Assembly: GCA_036768485.1 (NCBI GenBank)
Contig: JAVLUZ010000651.1
Span: 372,001 to 436,000, forward strand
Length of the DNA stretch: 64,000 nt
Direction: 5' to 3'
From: Mermis nigrescens
Taxonomy: Eukaryota; Nematoda; Enoplea; Mermithida; Mermithidae
This document shows positions 55,316 through 64,000 of this stretch, piece by piece. Under the pieces are notes generated by a model. The model saw only the letters and a list, made by a program, of their open reading frames with translations. It was not told the origin of the DNA and ran no database searches. The translations under genes were made by a program, and so were the position numbers. Positions within the stretch are counted from its first letter, which is position 1. Each line of letters starts with the position of its first letter.

Positions 55316-55546
55316 AGAGTCTAATTCACGAAACCTTGTGCGTGGATGACAGTTACAGAGTCAATGTAAATCTATTACAAAAGCGCTTTAAACTTGACAA
55401 GAGTCACGACATTGTGCATAATAATTGATAATGAATTTTTGCATTGCAAAATTGTATTATAGTAGCCTGCCTTAAAATCGCTTTTGTAGCTGCTTGAGCG
55501 CTGAAAATTGATTTTTATGCATTAGGTTTTGTGAAATAGACTATCT
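55316..55546. mobile_element. TAGTCYRTTTC-family MITE
   Basis: AGTCTAATTCACGAAACCTT to GGTTTTGTGAAATAGACTAT. Interior TATTACAAAAGCGCTTTAAA is inverted as AAAATCGCTTTTGTAGC. Confidence 0.8.
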
Positions 55547-55731
55547 TGGTTTTTTTTTGCATTTGTAAACTATTTTAATTGGACTTTCGCGATATGAGAA
55601 GTCCATCTCTGAAATATGCCTTCAAAGGCGCCTACCATCGTATTTTGTTTGCGAAGCTGTTTTAAATCTGTTTAAACCAACAGGTCTATTTAAAATGCGA
55701 AATTTTTCAAATTTAAATTGGTTCATCATAG

Positions 55732-55756
55732 TAGGTAGCGCGTTAGCGCGTACCTA
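55732..55756. repeat. Short GCGC palindrome (copy 4 of 4)
   Basis: TAGGTAGCGCGTTAGCGCG followed by TACCTA, the inverse-strand version of the copy at 28655. Confidence 0.75.
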
Positions 55757-55932
55757 TTGTCTAATTTAATTTTTTAAGGGCTACACTGAGCGAAACAAGA
55801 CGATCGGTAGATGAGCTCAGTGAGGGCGGGTGGCTGGAATTCTTACATTTTAATGCACTAATCCGCCCATATAAATTTAATCTAGGCATTTAATCAGTGC
55901 TGAGACATACTACAGTAAGTGCGCTAAATAAA

Positions 55933-56004
55933 AAGTTATCGGCTGGAATCGAACCCGGCTTGCTTCGACGACAAGCAGACGTTTTACCACTGAGCTATGC
56001 GGGA
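55933..56004 (-). pseudogene. tRNA-like sequence (tRNA pseudogene or SINE head)
   Basis: Minus strand has a perfect A box (TAGCTCAGTGG) and a perfect B box (GGTTCGATTCC) at tRNA spacing. A 5-bp anticodon stem TGCTT/AAGCA encloses a 7-nt loop with U33; the anticodon would be CGT (Thr). The 5' acceptor strand TCCCGCA has no complement after the T arm, and the D and T stems are imperfect, so aminoacylation is unlikely. It could still be transcribed by RNA polymerase III. Confidence 0.6.
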
Positions 56005-56214
56005 GTTCGCGACGTTTCTAAACATCTTAGTCTATTATATTTAAAGTGTCAACTTAGGATACGCTGAATGCGCGATTTTCAAATATAAGTTGACTAGTTG
56101 AGCTGCCCGGCGTTGCCCGGGCTGAACTTAGGCCTGATAGCTATATGGAATTAATATGTCTCTTGTATTTTTTATTTTTTATGACTTTTGATGTTTTTGG
56201 GATATTTCTAAAAA

Positions 56215-56600
56215 ATTGTTGGCACAAACCATATTTTTTTTGGATTTTTTAAAATGTCTTTTGTCAACCATTTTTTGATCAAATCCATATTTTTGACGTT
56301 ACAGAATGGTTTTGAAAATTGTTTAGCCATAATCATATTTTTGATGTTCTGGGGTGTTCTGGAAATTTTTTCAATAAAACCCATATTGTTGATGTTTTGG
56401 GATGTTTTGGAAAATTTTTTTCGTCAAACCATATTTTTGATGTTTTAGGATGTTTTGGAAAATTTTTTCAATCAAACCCATATTTTTGATGTTTTGGGAT
56501 GTTTTGGAAAATTTTTTTCGTCAAACCATATTTTTGATGTTTTAGGATGTTTTGAAAAATTTTTTCGGTCAAACCATATTTTTGATGTTTTGAAAATTTT
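56215..56600 (+). repeat. 48-49-bp minisatellite
   Basis: CATATTKTTGATGTTYTRGG units at about 56333, 56382, 56430, 56479, 56527 and 56574, preceded by decayed copies. Each holds TTTTGGAAAATTTTTTYC. Confidence 0.88.
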
Positions 56601-56689
56601 TTGTTTGTTGTAGCAAAGGGTGTCATATATCACGTGATATGTTATAGCTGATGGTATCTCCTATCTTATATCACTGCATGTTATGGCAC

Positions 56690-57045
56690 AGACAGGGTAT
56701 CTATACCAAACCTATCTTATAGCATTGCCTATCTCGTAGCACAGGGTATCTTATATCCCATACTATCTTATAACATTGCCTATCTTGCAGCTCGGGGTAT
56801 CTTATATCACTTCCTATCTTATAGCATTGCCTATCTTGTAGCACGGGGTATCTTTTATAACGTTCTATCTTATAGCATTGCCTATCTTGTAGCACGGGGT
56901 GTCTTATATCACGTCCTATCTTATAGTATTGTCTATCCTGTAGCACAGAGTATCTTATATCACGTCCTATCTTATAACATTGCTTATCTTGTTGCATATA
57001 GTATCTCATACCATGCCTATCTTATAAAATTGCCTATGTTATAGC
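56690..57045. repeat. 51-bp minisatellite with an open minus-strand frame
   Basis: CATTGCCTATCTTGTAGCAC units at 56723, 56774, 56825, 56876 and 56927 (exact 51-bp spacing), with decayed flanking units. Because 51 is a multiple of three, the minus strand keeps a frame open for about 100 codons, repeating a 17-residue motif (YKIGRDIRYPVLQDRQC). The pentamer-like core TATCTTATA is the likely basis of the repeat. Confidence 0.9.
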
Positions 57046-57177
57046 ATCATTTGGTTAAACCCGTATTTTGATGTTTCACAGTGCCGACCAATGCTATAAC
57101 ATATAACAATGTGCATAGTGTCGCTAGGCATGCTCCTCTTGGCCATGGTATCCCTAAACAAACAGTATAAACTAATT

Positions 57178-57420
57178 TTTGAAAAAAATAGCAAAAAATC
57201 GGCCATCTCCCGAAATCGTGGAGGCTTATAGCACAGGGGCCAAACCCTGCTCCCTCCCTGCCCAGGGCCAATGGGTGCGTTTGTCGAAATTTCAAGATCG
57301 CTACGGCTCCTTCCCCCATTGGACCGACCTCGGCCCAGAATATCAGCCCACCAAATTTCATTGGGCCGGAGTCAACCCGGCACAAACATACAAACAAACA
57401 AACTTTCAAAAATATATAGT
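57178..57420. mobile_element. Candidate SINE/LINE 3' end with CAAACAAACAAAC tail
   Basis: A locally GC-richer stretch (CCCTGCTCCCTCCCTGCCCA, ATTGGACCGACCTCGGCCCA) ends in ACAAACATACAAACAAACAA, a tail type common at the 3' ends of RTE-like LINEs and their SINEs (family knowledge). Both strands are open for 100-120 codons but I recognise no protein. No second copy in the window. Confidence 0.35.
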
Positions 57421-57589
57421 AGATGACGCGAATAAATTATGCCACAAAGATGTTATTGAAAAAGCCTTCTTTGCTACGTAGCTACAGTGAGATTTAGCGA
57501 CCTACAGTAAATAAGAAAGAAGGAGTAACTGTAGTCTTCGAAAAGATTTACTGAAAATGCTCTCGGACAAATGGAACAGACTATACATA

Positions 57590-59470
57590 TAATATACTTG
57601 GGTACCCCCACCATACATATGCCTACCCACCCCCTACAGCTATGACGGGCAAAACATATCTGGGAACGGTTTTTAAAAAAAGATAATAAAAAATAATTAA
57701 AAAATTCGTTGCCCATGTTCTTTTGTATTTCTTTACACTCATTACTTAGCTTGTAAGGAGTGTGTAAAGTTTTGATGTTACGTTATAATATATAGCTGGC
57801 TTAGACGGTATTTTTCAAAGGCTTGTAGACAACTCAGTCTAAATAACTCACACAATTTAATGGCATAGTTTTGTAGAGGACGAAGTTCTCCGGGTGGCAC
57901 TTTTTTGTTTTTCAAATTCCGCATTATTTCTTGTGGGGAGTATGAAGAGTTTAAAAATCTGCAGGTGTAAAGACAGATTTTTCGGGTTTTTGTCTTCTCT
58001 ATGTCTGCCAACAACTCCTGTTATGAGTCCCAAGAAATTTCTTCCGACAGAAATGCTTAACGGCTTAAGGACTACTTCCAATTTCCCAGCAAAGTTTTTA
58101 ACTTTTTATTACGGAGTTAGCTCCAGGGATTTAAAGTTCACACTCTAGTGTATGATGTAAAAAAACAGATTTTGTCTAAAATTTCTCCGCCAACTTCTCC
58201 GGTTATCAATCGGGACAAGTTGAATAGAATAAAAATAAAGTACGTTTCAAGGGCTACACATTGCAGCAAAGTGCGTTTTAAATAATTGAGCATCGATTTA
58301 CTTATGTAGGTGTAAAGTTCGAAGTCAACATGTAACATGAGGTGAAAAACACGTTTTCTTTCCTTTCTTGATTGAATCTCAAATATTTTGCGGAACAGAG
58401 GATTTCAACGCACAAATGTGCTACGATTCAAAAGCTACAAACCAGCCGAAACCGAATTTCTTTACACTAAATAGGGTCTTAGTTCAGATTTTTTTAGTTT
58501 ATAATGGGGGGATGGTGGAAAATACGTTTTTAACCCTCTTTTGTTTGCCACTTTGTCCTTCTAGAAGTTGGGATAATTCAAATAGAATAAAAATAAGGTG
58601 TTTTCGAAGGGGTACACGTTACAGCAAATTGTATTTATTTATATCATTATTGAGTTTTTCGGGAGGTGTCAGGTCAAAAATTGAGGGTGTTGAACGTGTT
58701 TATGTCTTCTTTTTCCTGTCAACCCCCAGTCAGATGTCTTGACATAATCAGAAGTCTAAAAATGTACCATAGGTCAAACGTCATACGCCAGTTGGGCAAG
58801 TTTGTTTATACTCAACAGTGGTGTAAACTGGTTTGCATCTGATATTTATTTGTCTTCAGAACATTGTAGGGATTTATTTTTTCACAAATGTTGACCGTAA
58901 TATTAGAATTACGAATCCTACTAAAATCTTCTTTACACACAGTGATAGTGTAAACTTTACACTGCAAATTAACTTTAGTTCTAGAACATTGCGGAGGTTT
59001 AATTTTTTCAAAATGTTTTATCTTACTTCAGATTTACGAATAGGACTGCTAGTTCCCTCAAGTAGTTCTGTAAAGTTCACACTATTCATTTATTGTTGAT
59101 GTGTAAATTTTACACTACAAATTTATTTTACTTCCAGAGCATTGCGAAATGTGATTTTTTTAAATATGTTACGCAAGGTAAGCTGTCTGTATATTTTCTT
59201 TAAACCCAGTAGATGCGGAAAGTTTACACTTTTCGAAACGTTCCATGTAACGTCAGGATGACGAATCTAAGTGTAGGTGTTCTTTAAACCGTTTAGTTGC
59301 GTAGAGTTTATACTGAAACACTTGATCTGTCTGAATAAGGTAAAATTGTCTTAGTTAAGAAAGATAATACTGATGCTCAGGACAATATTGTTTTTGCGTT
59401 CTTGATCTTGCCATCATTTTGGCATGTTACCATAAGTGTATACTGTCTGATTTACTCAAATAATGCTTAT
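57590..59470 (-). repeat. GTGTAAA / TTTACAC repeats, inverse of 25620-28654
   Basis: TATACTTGGGTACCCCCACC and CCCCCTACAGCTATGACGGG match 28600-28640 inverted, and further similarity follows (GGCACTTTTTTGTTTTTCAAATTC, TGTAAACTTTACAC). As in the other copy, the block is bordered by a CTAGCAAAG foldback element (59488). Short ORFs only. Confidence 0.65.
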
Positions 59471-60026
59471 TGAAAGTACATAGAATACTAGCAAAGAAAA
59501 ATGCTCCGGTGGAACAAGAAGGACGAATATATACTCGGAAATATGCATCATTAAGAACATAAAACGAGGGGACTAGGAAAAGCCATCTATGCGCGCAAAA
59601 AATCATAAGAATCGGCTTAAAGTCAGATTTCTCCGAGCAACACAAAAATCTAAGTAGATTCTGCGACCTCTGAAAAAGGAAGATATTGTCTCAAAGCATT
59701 CTTCACTGGTTTGGTAAAGAGCATGGAAGAAAACTATAACCAGTGCTAAGTAGTTGATTTAGTTAGCGATCAATATCGCAATCAGTATCAAATTAAAAAC
59801 CTAAATAGATTTATGACATTAGCATTATGCTGTTTTTTAGGTTCTACACTTATACGTGTCTCTTGATATGCTAACGTGATAATACGTAGGTTCATTTTCT
59901 GCTGCTTTGGCATGCTACATATATAAGAGCTATTCAAATTTCTGGTCTATCATCATGCAATATTGTATTAGCACATTTATCTCGCTCATTCTTCTTGCGC
60001 CGTGTCCTAATTTCTCTGGTGCTAAC

Positions 60027-60297
60027 CATAGGTGGGCGTGGGCAGCACCAAAATTCTGAAGGGGGTGCAAGAAAGGTCAAGAATAGTCCTAAAAATGGTG
60101 GTATGGCAAAAAGCGCCATTTTTTAACGTTTTTCATCGAGCACTATTGATTGGCATCGAAATATCACGAAAAAACGGAAAAAAATTTCAAAAATTTAATT
60201 CTGAGGTGGCGGGGTATTTAGGTTTATTTGGGGGAGGGGTGTATTCGACCTCCTGGAAGGTGGTGCTACCCCTCCTACCAACCCCCTTCGACGCCAT
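60027..60297 (+). mobile_element. MITE-1 copy, diverged
   Basis: CATAGGTGGGCGTGGGCAGC to CCCCTTCGACGCCAT; TSD GTGCTAAC (60019-60026) / GTGCTATC (60298-60305), 7/8. Confidence 0.78.
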
Positions 60298-60574
60298 GTG
60301 CTATCCTGTTTGCGCATCTTTAGTGCCTTGCCGTACTTCTATATCATTGCAACAGCAGTCGTTTGGAATTACATTTATCTAATGTTAGTAAGCAAAATGA
60401 TTTGTCGTTTCCTTTAATTTAGATTGATCAAATCGTTAATAAGAATAAACTGTTGTAATATTTATTTCTCAAACTGAGGTGAGCAGCAAGAAAATTCTGG
60501 GGGTATAGTTGGATGCAATCGTCAAAAACGTTGAATTCTGGCGGTCTACAGCAATCTGCGGGGTTGGGTGCAAG

Positions 60575-60793
60575 CTACACGTGGGTGTAGGGGTATTCAC
60601 CCCTAGAAGGCCGAATAACCCGCCCCCCCAAATCAAAATGCCCCCAGAATTTGTTTTGATACCAATGGGTAGTGCTCGATGAGAAACGTTGAAAAAATGG
60701 TGTTTTTTCGCCATACCACCATTTTAGAGACAATTTTTTGACCTTCGAAAAATCTTGCACACCCACCCAGAATTTAGGTGTTGCCCACTTATA
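60575..60793 (-). mobile_element. MITE-1 copy, diverged
   Basis: CTACACGTGGGTGTAGGGG to GTTGCCCACTTATA, with GATACCAATGGGTAGTGCTC. A MITE-1b-like piece (GCAGCAAGAAAATTCTGGGG) lies just left at 60483. No clean TSD. Confidence 0.7.
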
Positions 60794-61057
60794 ATGCCCC
60801 CCCTCGCGCCAACGTGTGGACACAACTATTTTCTGTAGAACGCAGAATATACTTCGATTTTTATATTGTTTAGAGAAATATGATTTTTAGCAGATTCTTA
60901 TGATTTTTTTGCGCGCATAGGTGAATTTGCATAGTCCCCTCCTTTTATGTTCTTACTTACGTATTTCCAAGTATATTCGTCCTTTTTTTCCATCGGAGCA
61001 TTTTTCTTTGCTAGTTTTATATCTGTCGACACTCACTTTAAATAAGCAAAAACATCT

Positions 61058-61226
61058 CTAGTCTGTTTCGCACATGTTTTGGCATAAGTTTTATAAACTA
61101 TGTCCGACAATAAGCCGACAGATTGCGATTATAGCATTGATTTGATATATCATTATCGTAATCCGTCGGCTTACTTTCGAAAAAATTCTTAAAATTTATG
61201 CCTAAAGTTATGTGAAATAGACTAAA
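61058..61226. mobile_element. TAGTCYRTTTC-family MITE abutting a splice donor
   Basis: CTAGTCTGTTTCGCACATGT to AAAGTTATGTGAAATAGACTA. Interior CCGACAATAAGCCGACAGAT is the same as 21790-21953. Its end lies within about 8 bp of the donor of the minus-strand exon at 61234. Confidence 0.8.
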
Positions 61227-61233
61227 GGTATAC

Positions 61234-61720
61234 CGTTTCGAAAAGGTCTGCAAATTGGCCGATCTGCATTGCCTGATCGCGCAAGCGATAAAGCATTGAA
61301 CCGGATCTTCAATTAATAATTTGCCGATCAATCGACGACCGTCGAATCGCGAATCGTAATAAGTGCTATGCTGACACGGTTCGCCGAAATACGACGATGA
61401 AAAGGGCGGGCCGGACGCCGCAGGGTCTGGACCGCTAATGAACTTCGACGATTCGATCGCTCCGGCGGCGCCGGATCCGGTGCCGAGTCCGGTTAATGAC
61501 GAATATGAATCGGACGCGCTATCCGATATTTTTGACGTATCTTTATCTGTTGTTGTCGCATTCAGCGTTCTTTTATCGTCCGTCATCGAATCTGGATCCA
61601 GCTTTTGGACGAATTTCGAGGATTTTTCGTTCAACTTTGTGAAGCGACTCGAATACGGTTTTGTCACTGCGACTGTTTCGTCTATATTGGACGCAGCTAA
61701 TTCGCCAGATTGAGCAGCGT
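61234..61720 (-). CDS. Internal exon of an unrecognised minus-strand gene
   Basis: 487 nt, open throughout, with an acceptor (CACAATTTTTTCCTTAAG) upstream and a donor (AAACG|GTATAC) downstream. Entry needs one base from the previous exon; exit leaves two. The first half is polar and Ser/Thr/Asp-rich with low complexity (SDSASDSYSSLTGLGTGSG), then a compact part follows (RRLIGKLLIEDPVQCFIAC, then AIRQCRSANLQTF) that looks like a folded helical segment. GC content and codon use differ clearly from the surrounding repeats, which supports real coding sequence. I do not recognise the family. Confidence 0.65.
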
Positions 61721-61755
61721 CTTAAGGAAAAAATTGTGAAGTGATCAGTTATTAG

Positions 61756-61920
61756 CATACATGGGCGTCGGGTTTCTGTGGGGGTCTTTACCCCCCTCAT
61801 CCCCCGAGAATCTGGTGGACCACCCAAATCGATAGATCCCACTCCAGAATTAATTTTTTGTGCTATTTTTGGCAATTTAGCCCATCGGACCCCCCAGAAT
61901 TTGATCGCTGCCTATGTATG
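61756..61920. mobile_element. MITE-1b, 165 bp, in intron near acceptor
   Basis: CATACATGGGCGTCGGG to CGCTGCCTATGTATG; TSD GTTATTAG (61748-61755) / CTTATTAG (61921-61928), 7/8. Lies 35 bp upstream (minus sense) of the exon acceptor. Confidence 0.82.
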
Positions 61921-61928
61921 CTTATTAG

Positions 61929-62530
61929 ACAAATCTTTTATAATTTCAGAAGAAGTGCTACTATACAATTTGAAATACTTTGATGTTAGACTCGTAAGCC
62001 TAATCTTCTATTGTCTCTCAACCAGTGGCAGATATAGGATTTCCGCTATTGGAGGGAGACGATTTTTCCAAATCGATCGAAAGCAGGTTCAGAAATTCTA
62101 CCTTGAATTGCGAGAAAGCATTTTTTAAACGTTTTTTGTTGTCAACTTATTTTTGTGCAAGCTTCTTCCGAAAAGTTCCAAAATTTTCGACAATATTGTT
62201 CAAAAAATGATTATATATCATTATGAAAGTTTGGCAGAAGGACGTTCAGAGGACTGAACTACCGCTTAATTTTCGTTTTGTGCACGTGAAGCAATAAATA
62301 CTAACTTATTCAAGCATCTGGCGCCAAACGTCTAAATTTTTTTATAGTTATGCTCGAAAATGGAAGGAAATTGCTAAACTAAATTTTTCGCAACTACATC
62401 AAATATTAGCGGAGAAAGTCGGGGAAATCGGTTGGTAGAATTTGCTCACTAATTGCGAGTCTTATGGCCCTACAATTTTTTATCTCTGAGTTCAATCTGA
62501 ATTTTGGCTAATCTGACTGTTATACATCAA
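61929..62530. other. Intron sequence with a truncated hAT
   Basis: CAGTGGCAGATATAGGATTT at 62024 is a diverged terminus of the 46998 family; the rest of that copy fades by about 62215. Nothing else recognised. Confidence 0.5.
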
Positions 62531-62786
62531 CACACCTGGGCGTGGGGGTTTGGGGGTATGCACCCCCAGAAACCAAAATACCCCCCCAGAAATCAAAATA
62601 CCCCCAGAATTCAATTTTTGAAAAAATTTTTTCGTTTTTTTCGCAATTTTTTGATGCCAATGGATAGTGCTTGATGAGAAACGTCGAAAAGTGGTGTTTT
62701 TATTGCCCTACCACCATTTTTAAGGCCATTCTTTGACTTTCAAAAAATCTTGCACCCCCCCCAGAATTTTTTGCTGCCCACGTATG
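62531..62786 (-). mobile_element. MITE-1 copy, near-consensus
   Basis: CACACCTGGGCGTGGGGG to GCTGCCCACGTATG; perfect TSD TACATCAA at 62523-62530 and 62787-62794. Confidence 0.95.
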
Positions 62787-63285
62787 TACATCAACCGACG
62801 AAATCGCCGTTTTGCTCGTGAACAAGGGACTTCGTGGCAGTCTCAGGAATCGTTGGAGTTCCGTCTCCTAACTGTTTAACATCTTGATTCCGCCGCTCTT
62901 GGCCCTATCAATTTTGGCGACACAGTGCCTTTTTTCACAGCGAAAAATTATGTCAAAAAATGCCAAAATGCAAAAAACTTTGATAAACTAATTTGCCATA
63001 GAACTTAGCCATCGAACTTTTTCATCGAACTTTCTGCAAAATGTCCTTCTTTACGTAATTAATTAATACTTCGCATGTGTTCAAACGAAATAGCATCAGG
63101 CCAGTTGAAAGAATTAAATGTACTTAGATTAGTGAAATATATAAAAAAATTAAAATCGTAATAAAAAACCCAAATTGAATATAAAAAAATATTAAATATA
63201 AAGATGATGAGAATGAGAACCTTTGTTTGAAAATGATGATATGTCGACTTTTATAAAATTGCTGAATTCAAACTTTCTAACTCAC
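62787..63285. other. Intron sequence, nothing recognised
   Basis: AT-rich, including a low-complexity A/T stretch at 63130-63200. It would be intronic for the candidate minus-strand gene. Confidence 0.45.
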
Positions 63286-63377
63286 CTACATTGTCCGCCT
63301 TCGCTGTTGACAGTGTCAATTCTGTAGGTTCGCAAACGGAAGGTAAGAAACTCGCAAGCTTATTTATATCTGCAATA
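63286..63377 (-). CDS. Candidate exon upstream of 61234-61720
   Basis: On the minus strand an open frame reads INKLASFLPSVCEPTEL and on to KADNV, and ends at a consensus donor, GTAG|GTGAGT (63285). It leaves one base of a codon, exactly what the exon at 61234-61720 needs. The upstream limit is uncertain: ATTGCAG just before would make it an internal exon; alternatively the frame continues upstream to an ATG near 63403 (MTIVYLQLLYIA), which would make a signal-peptide-like start. Confidence 0.45.
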
Positions 63378-63417
63378 TAGAGAAGCTGTAAATACACGAT
63401 CGTCATCAGCAGGCATG

Positions 63418-63590
63418 TACATACAGAAGCAACAGCCAAATTCTGGGGTCTTGGGTGTAAACCGGCAGAAATCTCAAAAAAACATGCAAATAATTCAATT
63501 CTGCGGGGATGGTCTATGGATTTTCGGGAGTCTACCGGATTCTGGGGAAACCCCCTCAGAACATTCCCCGCACGTTCACGTGTGGGGCAG
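63418..63590 (+). mobile_element. Diverged MITE-1-like element
   Basis: CATACAGAAGCAACAGCCAA, then AATTCTGGGGTCTTGGG and a right end CGTTCACGTGTG. Similar plan to MITE-1 but with heavy divergence and no clear TSD. Confidence 0.5.
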
Positions 63591-64000
63591 TTAGCTTGCC
63601 TTCTGAATTTAGGGAAGGGTTAAAATTTTTACGTCGGATATCTTAACAACAACTCCTACGGATAGGTAGAAACACTGATCTTTTTGAGCGTTTCTCAGCG
63701 AGCTCGAAGTGTTAAAGATAATTTTTTTAATCTTTAAAGTTTACTTTGATAATCATATTTTAAAAAATGCTGTATAAAATATGTAGTCACAAAAATTATT
63801 TCTAAACATTACACCCAAGCTTCACGGCTGCAAAATTGTTTTGCTTGCTTTAATTGTACTGACTCCTGGAACATTGCAAAAAAAGCCATACGGAAAATAA
63901 TTTTGCGCGAGACGTCAAAAACTTTGTGACCAATTCAAGTCACCTTACCCAAACTTGGGCTCTTCGGAAGACAAAATTTTTACATGAAAATAAATCCGGC
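63591..64000. other. Unassigned right edge
   Basis: 63600-63740 (GGATATCTTAACAACAACTCC, TCTCAGCGAGCTCGAAGTG) resembles the body of the 9150-family hAT. The rest is AT-rich and runs off the window. Confidence 0.35.

Larger units (their letters stand above)
59488..61014. mobile_element. Long-TIR foldback element (CTAGCAAAG family), interrupted
   Basis: Left arm CTAGCAAAGAAAAATGCTCC (59488) to TCTAAGTAGATTCTGCGACC; right arm from CGCAGAATATACTTCGATTT (60841) to GGAGCATTTTTCTTTGCTAG (61014). Arms share GAGGGGACTA and GCGCGCA. Two MITE-1 copies enlarge the interior. Confidence 0.83.

Noticed and set aside
55933..56004. Functional tRNA-Thr(CGT)
   Set aside because: The acceptor stem cannot pair and two other stems are imperfect; only the promoter boxes are intact.
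57047..57481. A conserved protein exon on either strand
   Set aside because: Both strands are open, no recognisable motif is present, and the 3' CAAACAAAC run fits a retroposon tail better.
61438..61713. Plus-strand 91-codon ORF
   Set aside because: It is the antisense shadow of the minus-strand exon 61234-61720, which has the matching splice signals.
1..64000. CRISPR array
   Set aside because: Direct repeats here are either long tandem units without unique spacers or dispersed transposons; no 24-37-bp repeats with regular unique spacers, and the sequence is eukaryotic.

Overview
This is an AT-rich, intron-containing animal genome segment. It carries no bacterial operons, Shine-Dalgarno-led gene runs or CRISPR arrays. 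Two conserved single-copy animal genes can be read with confidence, both on the + strand: the V-ATPase F subunit (exons 12932-13099 and 20476-20688) and an NRBF2/Atg38-type autophagy factor (exons 39770-40235 and 46141-46658). Each coding sequence is two short exons split by a 6-7 kb intron made almost entirely of transposons. A third gene, which I do not recognise, is suggested on the minus strand at the right end by a well-bounded exon (61234-61720) and a phase-compatible upstream exon (about 63286-63377). A weaker terminal-exon candidate lies at 54703-54911. The intron-exon structure, the CR1/jockey-like LINE and the repeat load fit an invertebrate. I cannot name the species.

Most of the window is mobile DNA, mainly short non-autonomous DNA transposons with 8-bp target-site duplications (TSDs), the hallmark of hAT elements. 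Many boundaries can be set to the base because both TSD copies are still readable. The commonest family, called MITE-1 here, is about 150-280 bp, has termini CATACGTGGGC / CACACCTGGGC, and occurs some 20 times. It sits inside a LINE, inside other hATs, inside the TSD of another hAT, and inside itself.

Layout. 1-590 is a tandem array of about 200-bp units. 678-7070 is a multi-level nest: MITE-1 containing hAT A, which contains hAT B (inverted relative to A) and hAT C. 7071-11600 holds hAT elements with internal tandem arrays. 12100-20690 is the V-ATPase F gene; its intron holds a foldback element that itself contains a 1.18-kb hAT with a dimeric satellite. 20900-31480 is dominated by an 8.4-kb composite flanked by a perfect 8-bp TSD and 17-bp inverted termini. 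Inside it are a GC-rich array of about 180-bp units, a long-TIR foldback, TTTACAC-rich repeats and an 87-bp near-perfect hairpin. 33300-38140 is an element split by a decayed CR1/jockey-type LINE (PHD finger, endonuclease, reverse transcriptase). 38200-50450 is the NRBF2 gene set in dense MITE-1 copies. 50950-54370 is a 475-bp array that turns round at a foldback element. 54700-64000 holds the candidate minus-strand exons, minisatellites, a tRNA-like sequence and more MITEs.

The recognised host genes belong to linked endolysosomal processes (acidification by V-ATPase, and the class III PI3-kinase autophagy complex). Their proximity is not evidence of co-regulation. No intact transposase was found, so every DNA element here would have to be moved by enzymes encoded elsewhere.
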